Shown: positions 23,011 to 35,459, counted from the first letter of the stretch. The stretch is DNA of 64,000 nt from Siphonodentalium dalli (GCA_032622095.1 CP136066.1:168092664-168156663), one strand, 5' to 3'. The notes: a model not told the origin generated them from the sequence alone. Made by a program: numbers and translations.

Positions 23011-23167
23011 AACCGCATGAGTGTCTGGATTTTGACGAAATTATCGCACGAGATTTGTTGGCCGAGCGATACCTCGAGTGCGGGACGCCGTCCCACACGA
23101 GAGGTATCGCGTTCCGCCAACAAGTCGAGTGCGATAATTCGTCAAAATCCCAACACTCATGCGGTTC
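23011..23167. mobile_element. 157-bp hairpin (snapback MITE)
   Basis: GAACCGCATGAGTGTCTGGA on the left and its near-complement ending ATGCGGTTC on the right. Arms continue with GATTTTGACGAAATTATCGC and a centre GACGCCGTC. GC-rich relative to flanks. Confidence 0.78.
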
Positions 23168-25750
23168 TATTTTTATTACATATCTCCGTATCATAGTAAC
23201 TTGACTCACAATCGTACATCTCCGGTACAGAAAATGTGAATTTAATTGAATTTTAACGGCATTTTAGGGTTAACGCACCAATCAGACAGGGAGCCCATCT
23301 ATCCGCGAGTGACCTTGACCCATCTTTAATGATGCGTTTGAAATTAAATTCTGTGCCTCGACAAAATTTTTCTTGAAATGAAACTACTTGAATGAATCAT
23401 CTAATCGATTAATCGCTTATTGTTTCTTTATTGTCGTGATTGTAAAAAAGTAAAAATAGTAACGGCGAGAACCAGTCTAAGAACACTGAATGAAATATAG
23501 TTCCGTGGACAGATTGCACTAGTGCAATTCTGATAATTATCACACGCCTGGAAACTCGTGCGATCATGCGAATTACGTTGATAGATATGTAATAAATTGA
23601 GTAGCGTAAATATTGTCTGTATAATCCTACGATATTTTTGACCCTCACTGTTGCCACTGAGATTGGAGAGTAATATTTGTGGGTATAAATTAGTTGAGAA
23701 TTTTGGCTCCTTTGATGCATGTGAATATTTATTACGAGTACATGAGTTTGGATCAACAATCGGCAGATACGAAATTTAAAGCTCTTTAGAGCTTGTGTTT
23801 CATAAATATGTCTCATTTCCGACTTTAAATATAATTCATCTTATCTTATCTTAACTAAATGCATGCAATGACTCGCATATACATAATGCCATGAATCTAC
23901 TCGGGCTATATATGCCGGTATATATCATATTCCTCTAGTTCAAAACCTGGAAACTTTTTGAAATTCAGACGGGAAACCTTATAACATTGAACACATTATG
24001 CAGGTAATATATATTTTCTAGTTAAGGGTGGATACACACATGCATGTAATCTCCGTAAATATCGTGTATTTGGCGTTTTACATGGATCATACACACCGTG
24101 TAATATGTGTCCGCTGACAACCCAATCATTGCGACTGTGTTTGACCACAGTGAGTTAAACTCTGAACCGCCGAAGAGCCGTTGACTGGGACAAAGTCGTC
24201 AGGCCGCTTAAAATAATTATTCGCGCGATAACTCAAATGGTCGACGTTCTGTTTAAATCATTGTCAGTCTTCTATTGATGTTAATACCAGTGATGGCCTC
24301 TTCCGCAACGCAGGGGGCTATGACCCCCAACATGCACGGGGAGCTATATTATCCCAGAAGCTACCGAATTCACCATTGCATATTTCCTCGACGAGGGGTG
24401 TGCATCCAGCACCCTGAGTCCTGACATCCTGCTTTATAAATATCGTAGTCATGTCTGTCGTGTCTGTTTTCTACGAGTGATTAATCTAATATGCAGCAAT
24501 TTATGCTATTCATATACTTAGGAACATATTATACAGCTTTAAATTTGAATGCATGGTGTTGCTGTTTGTCTTCATTCGGCGAAAGGGTTGCCTAGCTACG
24601 AGTTCCCAACTACGTCAACTTTCCTCTCGTGTGTTATACTGTTATACATGTATACACAAAATTTACAACTATAGAATATTTAAGTAAAACATTACATTGT
24701 AATTCTTGCCCAGATAATCCCGACTGATACATTCAATTAACTCCCATAGTTATTGGAAGCTTTCGGGAACCAGCCCCTCCCCCAATCATGGATTATGGTC
24801 GAAAATGTTATAATTAAAGCTTGTGACAGTTAGGAGCTTGTTCAACCTTTGGCTTGAGCCACATATATATAAATGGGGGGGGGGGGGTCACTCTTTTTAA
24901 TTTCAACCCTGTACCTGCATTATATTTTGGCGCTATAATGAATATTTGCAATCGAAATGAATTATAACTCGTGAAAAACAGCACATATATCAGACAAGAA
25001 TTACTCATTTCGGCATCCACGAAAGAAGACATGTTTATGACTGGCCTGAAATTTCCTGATGGCAGTTTGTTTGATAATGGCGTATAACTACTCACTGGTG
25101 AAATTGACCTCTCGCGCAGAGGTGATTAATATTGTCAATTATTGGTGTGGCCATGTAAAATACATGCATTTTACATACAGACATTACATGCATGTGTGTA
25201 TCCACCCTAATACCTGTTCCTCAATAATATTTTTTGCGGTATGGTAGGTAAATGTCCCAGCTCTAGATTAAATATATAAGATATCCGACTTTTGTGATAA
25301 ACAATAACTGAATACACAGGAGAATTTTTTTTATTATAATTGTAATCGACAAAAAGCGAAATCAGCTCACAAAAGTACCAGAAATCACACAAGCTCGAGC
25401 TGGAGCCTTCACAAACTGTGAAATACACTCTTAAGAAACATGTACTAATAAAGATATACATGAATATTACCCACGTTGTGTTTAATGTTATAAAGTCCCC
25501 CCATGTCATAATATCAAAACGTTTTCGAGATGGTTAATCTACGTTACCATATTATTTTTGGATCTATAAATGCAACACTGAGACGATAAGAGATGTCCGA
25601 TAGGTATATCAGAACTTCATAAGTTCATCACATCATTAAAGAGTAAACATTTCTAAGTTCATGTACATCACAGACAATCTAGACATGAACCATATGAATA
25701 AAATTATATCACAGAATATTTTAATATTTTTCAGCAGACCATTATCGGAT
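23168..25750. other. AT-rich intergenic sequence
   Basis: No gene supported; contains the G13 run at 24875-24887. A GC-richer island at about 24290-24450 keeps a short open frame (VNTSDGLFRNAGGYDPQHAR), but no splice sites could be paired with it. Confidence 0.3.
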
Positions 25751-25751
25751 C

Positions 25752-25854
25752 ACAGGTCCCCAGAAAAAAAATTGACTCCACCCCAATAGTACTTAATCCT
25801 ATAGAATTAAGTACTATTGGGGTGGGTCAATTTATTTTCTGGGGACCTGTGTAT
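25752..25854. mobile_element. Perfect-arm hairpin element
   Basis: CACAGGTCCCCAGAAAAAAA and its complement ending TTCTGGGGACCTGTG enclose ATTGACTCCACCCCAATAGT and its mirror. Arms of about 50 bp are nearly identical. No relative elsewhere in the window. Confidence 0.75.
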
Positions 25855-25877
25855 CGGATACTATGTCCGGAATTTCA

Positions 25878-26331
25878 TTAAAGGTAATCAATCCGATTAA
25901 ACACCCCTAAATTACTATTTCTTTGGTTTCGGGGGTAAAAAATATTTGATTCGAGTAGAGGAACCTACCCATCAATGCTCAGAGTGATCAGATATCGATA
26001 TTTGAAGTTTGTTATTTCAATTTTTTGTGGCACTGAAACACGCCGTCAAAAGGATGGTCTAGGTCAAAATTGCGGATGAAGATGGATAACTCTAAAAACA
26101 AGTGGTAATATGGTCAAATTTCGTGAATACTCGAGTGATAGATAATACGGCGATATTTCGTTGAACAAAATGTTGATAAATAACGCGTTTTGGGAAATTT
26201 GATGCCATAGTTGACAGTGATTAGCATTATTTTGTTGCAATTAATCTATTGTGATAACTAAAGCGTATTTTGAAGAAATGTTGTTGTTATTGATGATATG
26301 GGGACCGTCTAATCGGATTGAGTACCTTTAA
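25878..26331. mobile_element. TTAA-flanked MITE family D, copy 2
   Basis: TTAA at both ends; ends AAGGTAATCAATCCGATTA and AATCGGATTGAGTACCTT. Internal TCGGGGGTAAAAAATATTTG as in copies 3 and 4. Confidence 0.78.
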
Positions 26332-26489
26332 TTTCCCGACGTTTACAATTCTGATTCGGTTGCTGATTCTATATTTTATCAACCAGTTTACTTTAGAAAA
26401 TACACCCAAGAAATATTCCCAGCCAACTCCTTTTCTTAACTAAGAAAACTGATTATCAACGTCAGCTACATTTGTTCAGTTAATGTTGA

Positions 26490-26956
26490 TTAAAGGTACT
26501 CAATCCGATCAGACGCTCCTAAATTACTATTTCTATGGCTTCGGGGGTAAAAAATATTTGATTTGAGTCAAGGAACCCATCCATCAAAGCTCAGAGTGAT
26601 CAGAGATCGATTTTTGAAGTTTGTTATTTCTCGAGATGTTTAATAATATGTGGCCCATAAACACGTGGTCAAACGGAGGGTCTCGGAGAAAATTGCGGAT
26701 GAAGATGGATAACTCTAAAATCAAGTGGTAATATGGTCTATTTTCGTGATACTTTAGTGATAATACGGCCATATTTTGTTGAACAAAATGTTGATAGATA
26801 ACAAGTTTTGGAAAATTTAATACCATAGTTGACAGTGGTTAACATTATTTTGTTACAATAAATCGATTCTGATAACTAAAGCGTATTTTGAAGATATGTT
26901 GTTGTTGTTGTATCTTGATGGTACGGGGATCGTCTGATCGGATTGATTACCTTTAA
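26490..26956. mobile_element. TTAA-flanked MITE family D, copy 3
   Basis: TTAA at both ends; ends AAGGTACTCAATCCGATCAG and GATCGGATTGATTACCTT. Very similar to copy 2, 160 bp away. Confidence 0.8.
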
Positions 26957-27102
26957 ATATTCACACAACTGTTGGATAAAATCAATTGGTTGTTGAGCGA
27001 TTTCACGTTTAGTGTTATGTAGATATTTGTACTCAACTCGTTGAGATGAGTAGAACTAGTTTACTCAACAGTTTAGTCAACGTTGCTTGTTGGTATTCTT
27101 AC

Positions 27103-27562
27103 AGCAAGCCTGCAGATAGCGTGTCTGTCATTTGCAGAATGAGGTCCACAGAGGGTGAATTTAGTGATGCTATCCCGCATAGCGGGCTAGCATCACCAAA
27201 TTCACCCTCTGGGGATCTCATTCTGCTTAGTCCCTCAACTGCTATGGTAGATCTAGGATGAGATTGAAGTTTCCCTGTTGAAGTTGATGATGTTCACCCA
27301 CAGGGCACCTCAATTATGCATTTTATCTTCTGCAAATTAGGGGATATAGAAACTTCTTAGAAGGGAAAACATAACTAAAAACAATGTTAATTTGAGACTA
27401 TAGATACTTCCCAGAAGATGAGGCTTAAGCATAATGAGGTCCCCAGAGGGTGACTTTGGTGATGCTAGCCCGCTGTGCGGGATAACATAACTAAATTCAC
27501 CCTCTGGGGACCTCATTCTGCAAATGACACTCATTCTGCAAATGACACTATTTGCAGGCTTG
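27103..27562. mobile_element. MITE family A, full-length copy (inverse orientation)
   Basis: Hairpin at 27103-27230, central segment with TGAGACTATAGATACTTCCC, and hairpin at about 27430-27562. A 20-bp duplication of CTCATTCTGCAAATGACA occurs near the right end. Confidence 0.78.
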
Positions 27563-28829
27563 CTTACCCTGGTGTTGAGTAATTATTGAGTAAAATTTTA
27601 GTCAAGGAGATTTTCAGTGCAGTAATGACGAATAGTTCACATATGTCCATATACTCGGCCCGTGATATGATATCACTCGAGGCGAAGTTCAGTCAAGAAT
27701 TTTGACGCGAAAGGTGATTTAAATAGAATGTGAACGACTGATCTAATATCATAGATGTTTACTGTTTTGTACAAAAAGCACGATACCCTCATTTTTGTTA
27801 GTAAGAACAAGGCCGTATCATTGACATCTTCGTCTTCCCTACTAACGATTATAATAGACTTTAAATTATTTCGCATTGTTTTGTCGTGACTTACCTTGAT
27901 TGAACTTGTGATATCTTTTAGATGAACAATTCTATCTACTTTGATGTGATGAAGGGAAACTATACGCTTCAAGCGATACCAGCATTCTGCGTTTAATTGC
28001 TAATTTAAAAACATTCATCTTGTTCATAAGCGAACGCATATGGTGTACTGAATTATTTCATAATGTATATATAACGATTGTCTTCCCAGTTGAGTGTTCA
28101 CATTCAAACCAATTAACCGCATTGGTCTTAAAGTATGGGGGATGTGTCCTCCATAGAATTTCAAACTGGAAATTGAAGGCCTCCAACTGTTGGACATTTC
28201 CAAACTGACAACCCCCCGAGGTTGAACAATTCTCAAACTGGTGACCAGTTAAGACCATCATTTTGACCAAAAGTAGAAAATATGATAATTTTTGTCTAAA
28301 AAACTACAAATTCCCCACTAATCACACATTGGAAATCAAACAATAAGAACAATTTCAACCTATGTGGTGTCAACATTCCAACAAATGTGTCAGGCATGAA
28401 ATTTCCAACTGTTATTGAATAAAATGTTGACCACCCCGTGTCGAAGTCGCCACGTGTCTATTGATAATGAATGTATATCGTGTACCAACTATTCGTGTAC
28501 GCATGCGTTATTTCAGATTGGAGTATGGCGCTAGATTTCGCAACGTGTGGTTGCAGGACAAGACCCATAAGTAAGACGAACAAGCAATAGCATGTTTGCA
28601 TGAACAATCGCACGAAAAAGGTGTTACCATTATATATTTGCATGTGAGGAAAATTATATTTATTTTTATATTTGGTATTTCAGCTTTTTACAGCGTGAGT
28701 GATATTGGAGTTGGCACTTCAGTTGAACAAAACATGTATCTCACACCTGTTGATATATCAGTTGTGAATATTTTACATTTGATGGCGATCTCATCGACCT
28801 AATTCGTCATATTCAGCAGTTTAAACTCG
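27563..28829. other. Intergenic sequence
   Basis: No gene supported. A minus-strand frame at 27673-27972 contains a consensus donor (CAAG|GTAAGT at about 27893) but has no acceptor or partner exon. Confidence 0.3.
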
Positions 28830-29381
28830 TTTTAAGGATCAGACGCACATTTTGCCAAAATGTACTGATATTTCCAAATGGATTTTCTCAAATCCTGTCT
28901 GGGATTTATTTCAGATGTTTCAAATTAGCTATTATTGTAACACAAGCGTCAACTCATTGGAAATTATTACCCAAGTTACTATACTTTTACGACAAGAACA
29001 ATATGTAACATTTCGCCGTTTTCCGGTACCAAGAACTTGTGTAAGATATAACTGTTTTCAAAAGTGCAGTTGGTATATCAATATCACGAGAGGAGACAAA
29101 TTTTCCTTGATAAAAAATTATATTCATTTCGAAAGACAGCCACTCATAATTAAATTTCTGTATTTGAGAATTTGCTTGTCAAGAATGCTGATCAATAACA
29201 CTTTGGGCTATGATGTGTTTTAGGTCACAGGTCCAAAGCCAAATCCCCTGCTGACCAGGTATCTCCAATAGTGTGACCTATTTCCAGTTGAATGCTCCAT
29301 GCTTGAGTGGACTGGCCTGCATACCAACATTTGTTTTTTCTTTGGGTGGAAAAATTTATGGCTGCTTTATTGTTCATTGTA

Positions 29382-30240
29382 AAGGCCCTTACAGGCGGTG
29401 ATGTGAGCGACGCGAACGACTTCGCGATTTTTGCGTCAATGCGCCAAAATATTTTCGTCATCATACGTAGGGGGTAGATCTTCTCGTATTTTGCGTCTTC
29501 AAATGGCAACGTGGCAGCAATTCATCACATATAGTATATATGAATATGTGGTCGTTTTCCATAGGGGACTGTATGCCCATTAGTCAAATTAACACACGTC
29601 GAGTCGATGGCACTGAAATGGTCTTTTGAATGCCATGTCCATCCATATTCCATACGTTCTGTATGTGATTTGTATGATATAGAGTCTTGTTATATAATAC
29701 TTCATACTTTATATTTCCGCTATACTATGTTGAATTTGAAGTAGCCATTCTGTTTGCAACGAATGGACTTGGCAATTTTGATGGATTCCACATCCGGTGA
29801 CTTCGTCTATCTCCGTCATTGAAAAACCGAAAACATTCGAGTAAACGCACTGATTGGGTCGCTCAATTAGAACAAACCGAAAACATTCGAGTAAACGCAC
29901 TGATCGGGTCGCTCCGAGTAAACGCACTGATCGGGTCGCTCCGAGTAAACGCACTGATCGGGTCGCTCCGAGTAAACGCACTGATCGGGTCGCTCAATTA
30001 AAACAAATCACTCGAGTAAACGCACTGGTCGGGTCGCTCCGAGTAAACGCACTGATCGGGTCGCTCCGAGTAAACGCACTGATCGGGTCGCTCAATTAGA
30101 ACGAATCCTATCCTTGCGATTGACGTTTTGGTCGCGACGCCGTGTGATTACCCCAGTGATATTATATCTGTCCTAATCGAGCTTGACGCTGAAGTCGCGA
30201 CGCTCGCGTCGCCGTCTGAATAGCCCTTTATGCATAGGGT
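29382..30240. mobile_element. DNA transposon remnant with GCGACGCGA-rich ends
   Basis: Left AAGGCCCTTACAGGCGGTGA then GAGCGACGCGAACGACTTCG. Right, reversed, AAAGGGCTATTCAGACGGCG then ACGCGAGCGTCGCGACTTCA. The CpG-rich inverted ends surround a 27-bp minisatellite. Confidence 0.6.
29825..30100 (+). repeat. 27-bp minisatellite (CTCCGAGTAAACGCACTGAT unit)
   Basis: About nine units of GAGTAAACGCACTGATCGGG plus TCGCTC, some separated by AATTAGAACAAACCGAAAACA variants. 27 is a multiple of three, so frames are open on both strands (RVNALIGSL on plus, SVRLLGATR on minus). No gene is inferred. Confidence 0.8.
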
Positions 30241-30855
30241 AAGATGATATATCATGCAATTGAAAATTCAACTCAACAGCTTCCTCTCATTGAGCCAAGA
30301 CAGTAAGCTATTTGGCGGTTGGATTGTTATGTGAAACTATTAATTATCCTTGGTACTCAAAGAAAATAATATTTTCACATCTGTTAAAATTCTATGTTTT
30401 TGTCTTTTACCAGTTGGTAATATTCTATATACAATGAAAGTTAGGATATGTGAAATTCACGATTTTTCACTAGATAGATCCAGAGAAATTCTTTGTTGAC
30501 ACTGAATTGCAATTTTTGTCTGGATTTATGCAAAGCGTGCGTCTGACCCTTATAAATATAACGCCACATGATAGTCTAGTTACGAGAGAATTGTACATGG
30601 TCGGTCGGTGATTATATATGCACGAGATTGGAATCTCTATTTCAATTTTGAAAAGAAAAAACTGAAGCCGACACTCAGTCGCACCATAGACACGCCCTCA
30701 ATCCATATGCCATCGTTTAAAGCTCCGCCCATTGCACTGGTTGTGTAACAATTAAACCCATGGTTCACAAAGTACAGATACGTCATCTCAGTATACGTAA
30801 ATAGTCAGCATTTGTATAATGAACGACGACAGATAATTATTACGAATAGCTATGT

Positions 30856-31305
30856 GTGACCCGCCATATATCAAATCCAGTCGTAAGTCGGGATTTGTTT
30901 TACCCTGTGCCAATGCATTCTCTTATATATGCGAGTCGACCATAGGTCGCCTCGCATATATAAGAGAATGCATTGGCCTAACAATGTTTTATCATGTTTT
31001 TTAAATAAATGTTTCTTACAATTTTTAGGACATAAAATAAAAAAACATCCATTACCCTGCAGGGAGCCCCACACATATATAGAAGAGTGTCGTCTGCTCA
31101 TGTTTGTCTGGGGCTCTGTACTGGGTGAAATTATAAAATTGTTAAAGAATACAAGAACAAATTATTAAATTGTAAAAAATTGTTAGGCCAATGCATTCTC
31201 TTATATATGCGAGGCGAACTATGGTCGACTCGCATATATAAGAGAATGCATTGGCACAGGGTAAAAAAATCCCGACTTACGACTGGATTTGATATGGTGG
31301 GTCAC
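30856..31305. mobile_element. Composite MITE: family B hairpins inside GTGACCCGCC ends
   Basis: GTGACCCGCCATATATCAAA and its complement TTTGATATGGTGGGTCAC are the outer ends. Then CGTAAGTCGGGATTT and AAATCCCGACTTACG, then ACCCTGTGCC and the family B hairpins at 30902-30983 and 31184-31260. A relic of the same outer end is at 240-275. Confidence 0.75.
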
Positions 31306-31651
31306 ATTTGTTGTCGTAATCTTTTCGGACGGTCCAAACACGGATAGGGAAAAACGACAACGAACAGAAAGAACACACATTCTAGTGACGTAGTACCCTA
31401 TTCGTAATAAGTATAATGTCATCAGTGATGTCATCATTCATTATGCGAAAGGTGTCTATAATTAACGAGCCCGATTTGTTTTCTAGACTGAGCATATAAA
31501 AGTGAAACCGAAGATGGCGAATCCGTGTCTTAGTCGTTTGCTATAGTTTTTAAACTCTGGTTTAGCTCTCAAAAAGGTGTTTTCTGGAAACTGTGCTTAG
31601 ACTGGAGATGAGTCTCAGATGACGAGTCAAGCCACCATGTCTGGCTTTGAC
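31306..31651. promoter_or_regulatory. Intergenic; possible TATA element
   Basis: CATATAAAAG at about 31494-31503 resembles a TATA box, 20 bases before a start-like AAGATGG. The frame after it is only 10 codons. Reported as a weak candidate. Confidence 0.15.
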
Positions 31652-31878
31652 TTAACCCTTCCATGACTGGAGCTTCCTGAAATTCTGCGAAAATCCTGTA
31701 CCAATGCATTTTCTTATTATATATGGCGAGTGTCCCATTGGTCTAACAATATTTACCTTGACGGTGTCAGCCAGTGCATTCTCGTTTATATGAGTGAGTT
31801 TATATTGGGAGACTCGCATATATAAGAGAACGTGCTGGCACAGGATCTTTAATGCAGCTCCCGCCATGAAAGGGTTCA
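31652..31878. mobile_element. TTAA MITE family B, 227 bp
   Basis: TTAA then CCCTTCCATGACTGGAGCTT; right end AGCTCCCGCCATGAAAGGG then TTCA (one-base decay of TTAA). Internal hairpin arms with GCATTTTCTTATTATATAT. Confidence 0.72.
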
Positions 31879-32380
31879 GTTGCATTACATTCAGAGGTAT
31901 AACGTTTTGGTGGTGGTGGTTTGCATATTACGTGTTTTTGTGCGAAGGACAAATCAATTCTCTGGATATATATAACCCAGTTTACATTTGTATTGCATCA
32001 CCCTGGTCAAGTGCATGGTCATACTAATTTGTTATGATGCTGGTGAGTCCAGCTGCTTTATTGTTATGATGGTAGGGCCAAGCAATTCTGTTAAGAGACA
32101 ATACCGCTAATATGCCTAAAGTTGTATTTGTTTGCTAATTTGGCTAATCCGAGCATATTAAAGGCCCATATAATTTTCGAGTCACCGATTATTTTTTATA
32201 GTGTCTTGATATACGGTTTTAATAACAATCTTTCATAAAATATGAATATATAACTATAATTTATCACCATTTGAAACGTCTCAGAAGGTGCCCATAGAAA
32301 AATAGAAATCGGCTGAAATTATAGAAAGATTTTCACACGTTATGGCTCCCAGAATGATACAGAATTCAAATTAAAAATGT

Positions 32381-32445
32381 ATTTCAATGGAAGGGGAATA
32401 ACTCTATATTTTAAAATACAGAGTTATTCTCCTTCTATTGAAATT
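32381..32445. repeat. Near-perfect 65-bp hairpin
   Basis: ATTTCAATGGAAGGGGAATA and TATTCTCCTTCTATTGAAAT flank a self-complementary ACTCTATATTTTAAAATACA centre. Confidence 0.7.
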
Positions 32446-32727
32446 AATGAAACTTGGGCACAGTATAGAAGTCAGTATCTCAACAAAAACCAAAAGTTCA
32501 CAGTTTATTACACCGAATAAGATTATAATACAATGTTGTTGAGCTTCCTCTTTCAAATGGTATATAATATGGCATATATTTTATATAAAATTATCTGGGG
32601 GTTCGAAATTTAAGTGGGTCTTTAAGCCAGTGTATGTATGAAACATTCAAGAACATATATATTCTAAAATATTTTAATAATGGTGATGCTGGTATCTGCA
32701 AAACGACACGGAGTCATCTCAGTTATA

Positions 32728-32880
32728 CAGTAATGCTCTAATTAATCGACTTCTTAACCACAGCATAATTATGGGTAACTTTTCAGGATTTAGTCGGAAA
32801 TATGGCTTGTTGCCATTCATCGGAAAGCTCTCGGCCAAATTCTGCTGTGGTTAAGAAGTCGAATAATTAGAGCATTACTG
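32728..32880. mobile_element. TA-flanked MITE family C, short right arm
   Basis: TA on both sides; ends CAGTAATGCTCTAATTAATC and its complement. The right arm lacks the CGATGAATGG...GTTACCC part, so it is an internal-deletion derivative. Confidence 0.82.
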
Positions 32881-32912
32881 TAGTCGGTATGCAACAACCA
32901 ACACAGCTATTA

Positions 32913-33272
32913 TTAAAGGCACGAATGGCCTTCGCGGTGGTTATGCTGTTAAAATAGACACACCCGTTAAAACTGTCATAAACAGAAAGACTATTAAAAC
33001 ATAGACATATTTGTTCATATACCAGTCATACATATCGCTTAATTAGTATGTTATTGTCAAGTTCGTACGCTGTGTTATGTAAACAAAAGCCAGGTTCTGT
33101 AACATTTTTTGGATTACGAACTTGACAATAATATACTATTTACGCGATATTTTGATTAGTATAAGAACAAGGCCTGTCTATATTTTAATATTCTTTCTGT
33201 TTATGGCGGTTTTAACGGATGTGAAAATTTTAACAGTAATACCCACCGCGAAGGTCATCCGTGCCCTTAAAA
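32913..33272. mobile_element. Foldback element F, well preserved
   Basis: GGCACGAATGGCCTTCGCGG and its mirror CCGCGAAGGTCATCCGTGCC; inner arms AATAACATACTAATTAAG / ACTTGACAATAATATACT. About 150-bp arms on a short loop. Confidence 0.72.
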
Positions 33273-33314
33273 TATTTCACAATATACATATTTTTGTTAT
33301 GTTTTCTACACATA

Positions 33315-33527
33315 CAGTAATGCCCTAAATAATCGACTCCTTAACCACAGAAGAATTATGGGTAACTTTTCAGGATTTAGTCCGAAATATAGCTTGTTGC
33401 CATTCTTCGGAAAGCTCTCGGTGAGAGCTTTCCGATGAATGGCAACAGGGCATATTTTCGACTAAATACTGAAAAGTTACCTATAATTCTGCTGTGGTTA
33501 AGGAGTCGATTATTTAGGGCATTACTG
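33315..33527. mobile_element. TA-flanked MITE family C
   Basis: TA both sides; CAGTAATGCCCTAAATAATC and complement; centre AAAGCTCTCGGTGAGAGCTTT. 213 bp, the same length as 3099-3311. Confidence 0.85.
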
Positions 33528-33833
33528 TACATGCAATGTAAAGCCACTCGTTGAATTGTCAGATCAGCCAAACACCGCAAAAATTACAACTTAAAGAAAA
33601 TTAGCGGTACTTTTTCTTAACAGCATCGCTTTGCCCTACCAGCATCATAGAAAGTTAGCAGACGACTAATTGACCAGGCTTGTGAACAAGGTGTATCTGC
33701 ATGACACCAATCGGAGAGGATTGCTTGTAAATAGCATGGCGATATTTACTGTTTAATGCATGTGTATGACGCTTATTTGGAGACATTGTTTTGTTGGTAA
33801 CAGTTAGAGAGAAGCATATGGGCATACCAAATA

Positions 33834-34249
33834 TTAAAGGTACACAATCCGATCAGCCGCTCCTAAATTACTATTTCTTTGGCTTCGGGGGGTAACAAAT
33901 ATTTGATTCGAGTCGAGGAACCCACCCACCAAAGCTCAGAGTGATTAGATATCGATGTTTGAAGTTTGCTATTTATATTGTTTCTGGGCCAGATCTTGCT
34001 AAAATCAAGTGGTTATTATTACCACTTGATTTTAGAGTTATCCATCTTTATCTGCAAGACCGTCCGTTTGACCTCGTGCTTCTGGTAAGATCTGGCCCAG
34101 AAACAATAGAAATAGCAAACTTCAAACATCGATATCTAATCACTCTGAGCTTTGATGGGTGGATTCCTCGACTCGAATCAAATATTTTTTACCCCCGAAG
34201 CCAAAGGAATAGTAATTTAGGAGCGTCTGATCGGATTGAGTACATTTAA
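33834..34249. mobile_element. TTAA-flanked MITE family D, palindromic copy 4
   Basis: TTAA ends; the whole 416 bp folds on itself around AATCAAGTGGTTATTATTAC. Arms carry TTCGGGGGGTAACAAATATT and its mirror. A 102-codon frame inside is a by-product of the palindrome. Confidence 0.82.
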
Positions 34250-35039
34250 ACATCAATTATTTGTATAACCGATGCCTTTCCACGCTGAATTGCATGCCTA
34301 CAGTTTATTTATTTTGGTAAAATAGACATCAGAATAGTCTGATTTCTTTCTTTGTCATGCATGCAATGCGTTATACCAACTATATATATCGTCTTCGTAA
34401 TAATACATTATTTAAATTGTGGTCTTTGGTATGTAAAGAGATATGTGTAAGCAAATACACAGATAAATCAAGGTACGGTAAATTTTAAGCACACTCAGTC
34501 TTCTCATCATTCTGGCCAGACAAAATAAATGATTTGAAATGCTAATTTACATGTATCGTGTAATCGGCAAATCAAGATGCGCGCACATGTTGATGTCAGA
34601 GCATTGTTGGCCTGACTTATTGTATTTGTGTTTTGTTGTTATTATTTTTTTCTTAATTTTGTTTTTAAACTTTCAGCCTTATTTTGGTACGAAAGCCTTC
34701 TTGTGCTCAAACCGACATACGCGTGTCACTTATATAGTTCACCAAGCTTACAATGCAACAATCTCCATTTACTGTTCCGTTCGATCAAAACATTTCAAGT
34801 GCATAACTACAGATTGATAGATGGATTGATTTATTGCAAAAGTCACATATAACGGTGAAACAAGCAAAACGTATATACACTATAACTATCAAAAAAACAT
34901 TCCGATTCGGCGTTTTCCACATAAAGGGACCCAGCCTACTCGCACTGGGTAAATGTGGAATTTTTTTTTTTAAAGTCTGTAAAACAGGACCATTAAAATT
35001 AACATGGAAAACTAGATAAACTGTGCTCTATTTTTCATT
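34250..35039. other. AT-rich intergenic sequence
   Basis: Nothing recognised. Confidence 0.3.
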
Positions 35040-35310
35040 AATGATTGTCTTCAATAACAAAACTTCACGCGTTAAAACCATTGTTATGTAAACAAAACTT
35101 TTACAATTATTTGTCAACAAACATCAATATAATCGTGTAATAGTTCAAATATTTTAGTCTGAATAATGATTCTCAGAATATTTTGCAACGCTTTTTTTCG
35201 AATATTTACCTTCAACTTGAGTTTTTAATACACTTTGTGATATCTTATTGTTGATTTTGATTTCATCAGTGGAGAGTAATTAATAATGAAAATAAGAACG
35301 ATGTCCATTT
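35040..35310. repeat. Dispersed repeat R4 fragment
   Basis: AACCATTGTTATGTAAACA, TTTGTCAACAAACAT and GGAGAGTAATTAATAATGAA match in inverse orientation the sequences either side of the element at 1873-2685, and partly 37262-37345. Confidence 0.5.
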
Positions 35311-35328
35311 ATTGTTTCATATACTGTA

Positions 35329-35459
35329 CAGTAATGCCCTAATTAATCGACTCCCTAACCACAGCAGAATTAAGGGTAACTTTTCAGGATTTACTAAATC
35401 CTGAAAAGTTACCCATAATTCTGCTATGGTTAGGGAGTCGATTAATTAGGGCATTACTG
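35329..35459. mobile_element. TA-flanked MITE family C, minimal 131-bp palindrome
   Basis: TA on both sides, ends CAGTAATGCCCTAATTAATC, an almost perfect palindrome meeting at AGGATTTACTAAATCCT. The shortest member. Confidence 0.88.

Larger units (their letters stand above)
28830..30553. mobile_element. Inverted-repeat element K enclosing another element
   Basis: TTAAGGATCAGACGCACATT on the left is mirrored by AGCGTGCGTCTGACCCTTAT on the right, with ATCCTGTCTGGGATTT and ATTTTTGTCTGGATTTAT further in. It carries the nested element at 29382-30240. The 123-codon frame at 28852-29223 inside it has no recognisable motif. Confidence 0.5.
32020..33690. mobile_element. Inverted-repeat element M containing three nested elements
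   Basis: Left TTGTTATGATGCTGGTGAGT and GTTATGATGGTAGGGCCAAG correspond to right CTTTGCCCTACCAGCATCAT. AAACATTCAAGAACATATAT also recurs at 5569. Nested inside are family C at 32728-32880 and 33315-33527 and element F at 32913-33272. Confidence 0.5.

Noticed and set aside
23409..23816. 135-codon minus-strand frame
   Set aside because: Longest unassigned frame of its region, but it has an Ile/Arg/Tyr-rich random composition and no recognisable motif.
24290..24450. Possible coding exon (DGLFRNAGGYDPQHAR)
   Set aside because: The frame ends in a stop without a usable donor, and no matching exon is nearby.
27673..27972. Minus-strand frame with a perfect donor (CAAG|GTAAGT)
   Set aside because: No acceptor, ATG or neighbouring exon could be paired with it.
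28852..29223. 123-codon plus-strand frame
   Set aside because: No motif, no start context and no splice partner; lies inside an inverted-repeat element.
33941..34249. 102-codon frame
   Set aside because: Created by the family D palindrome; both arms read through.
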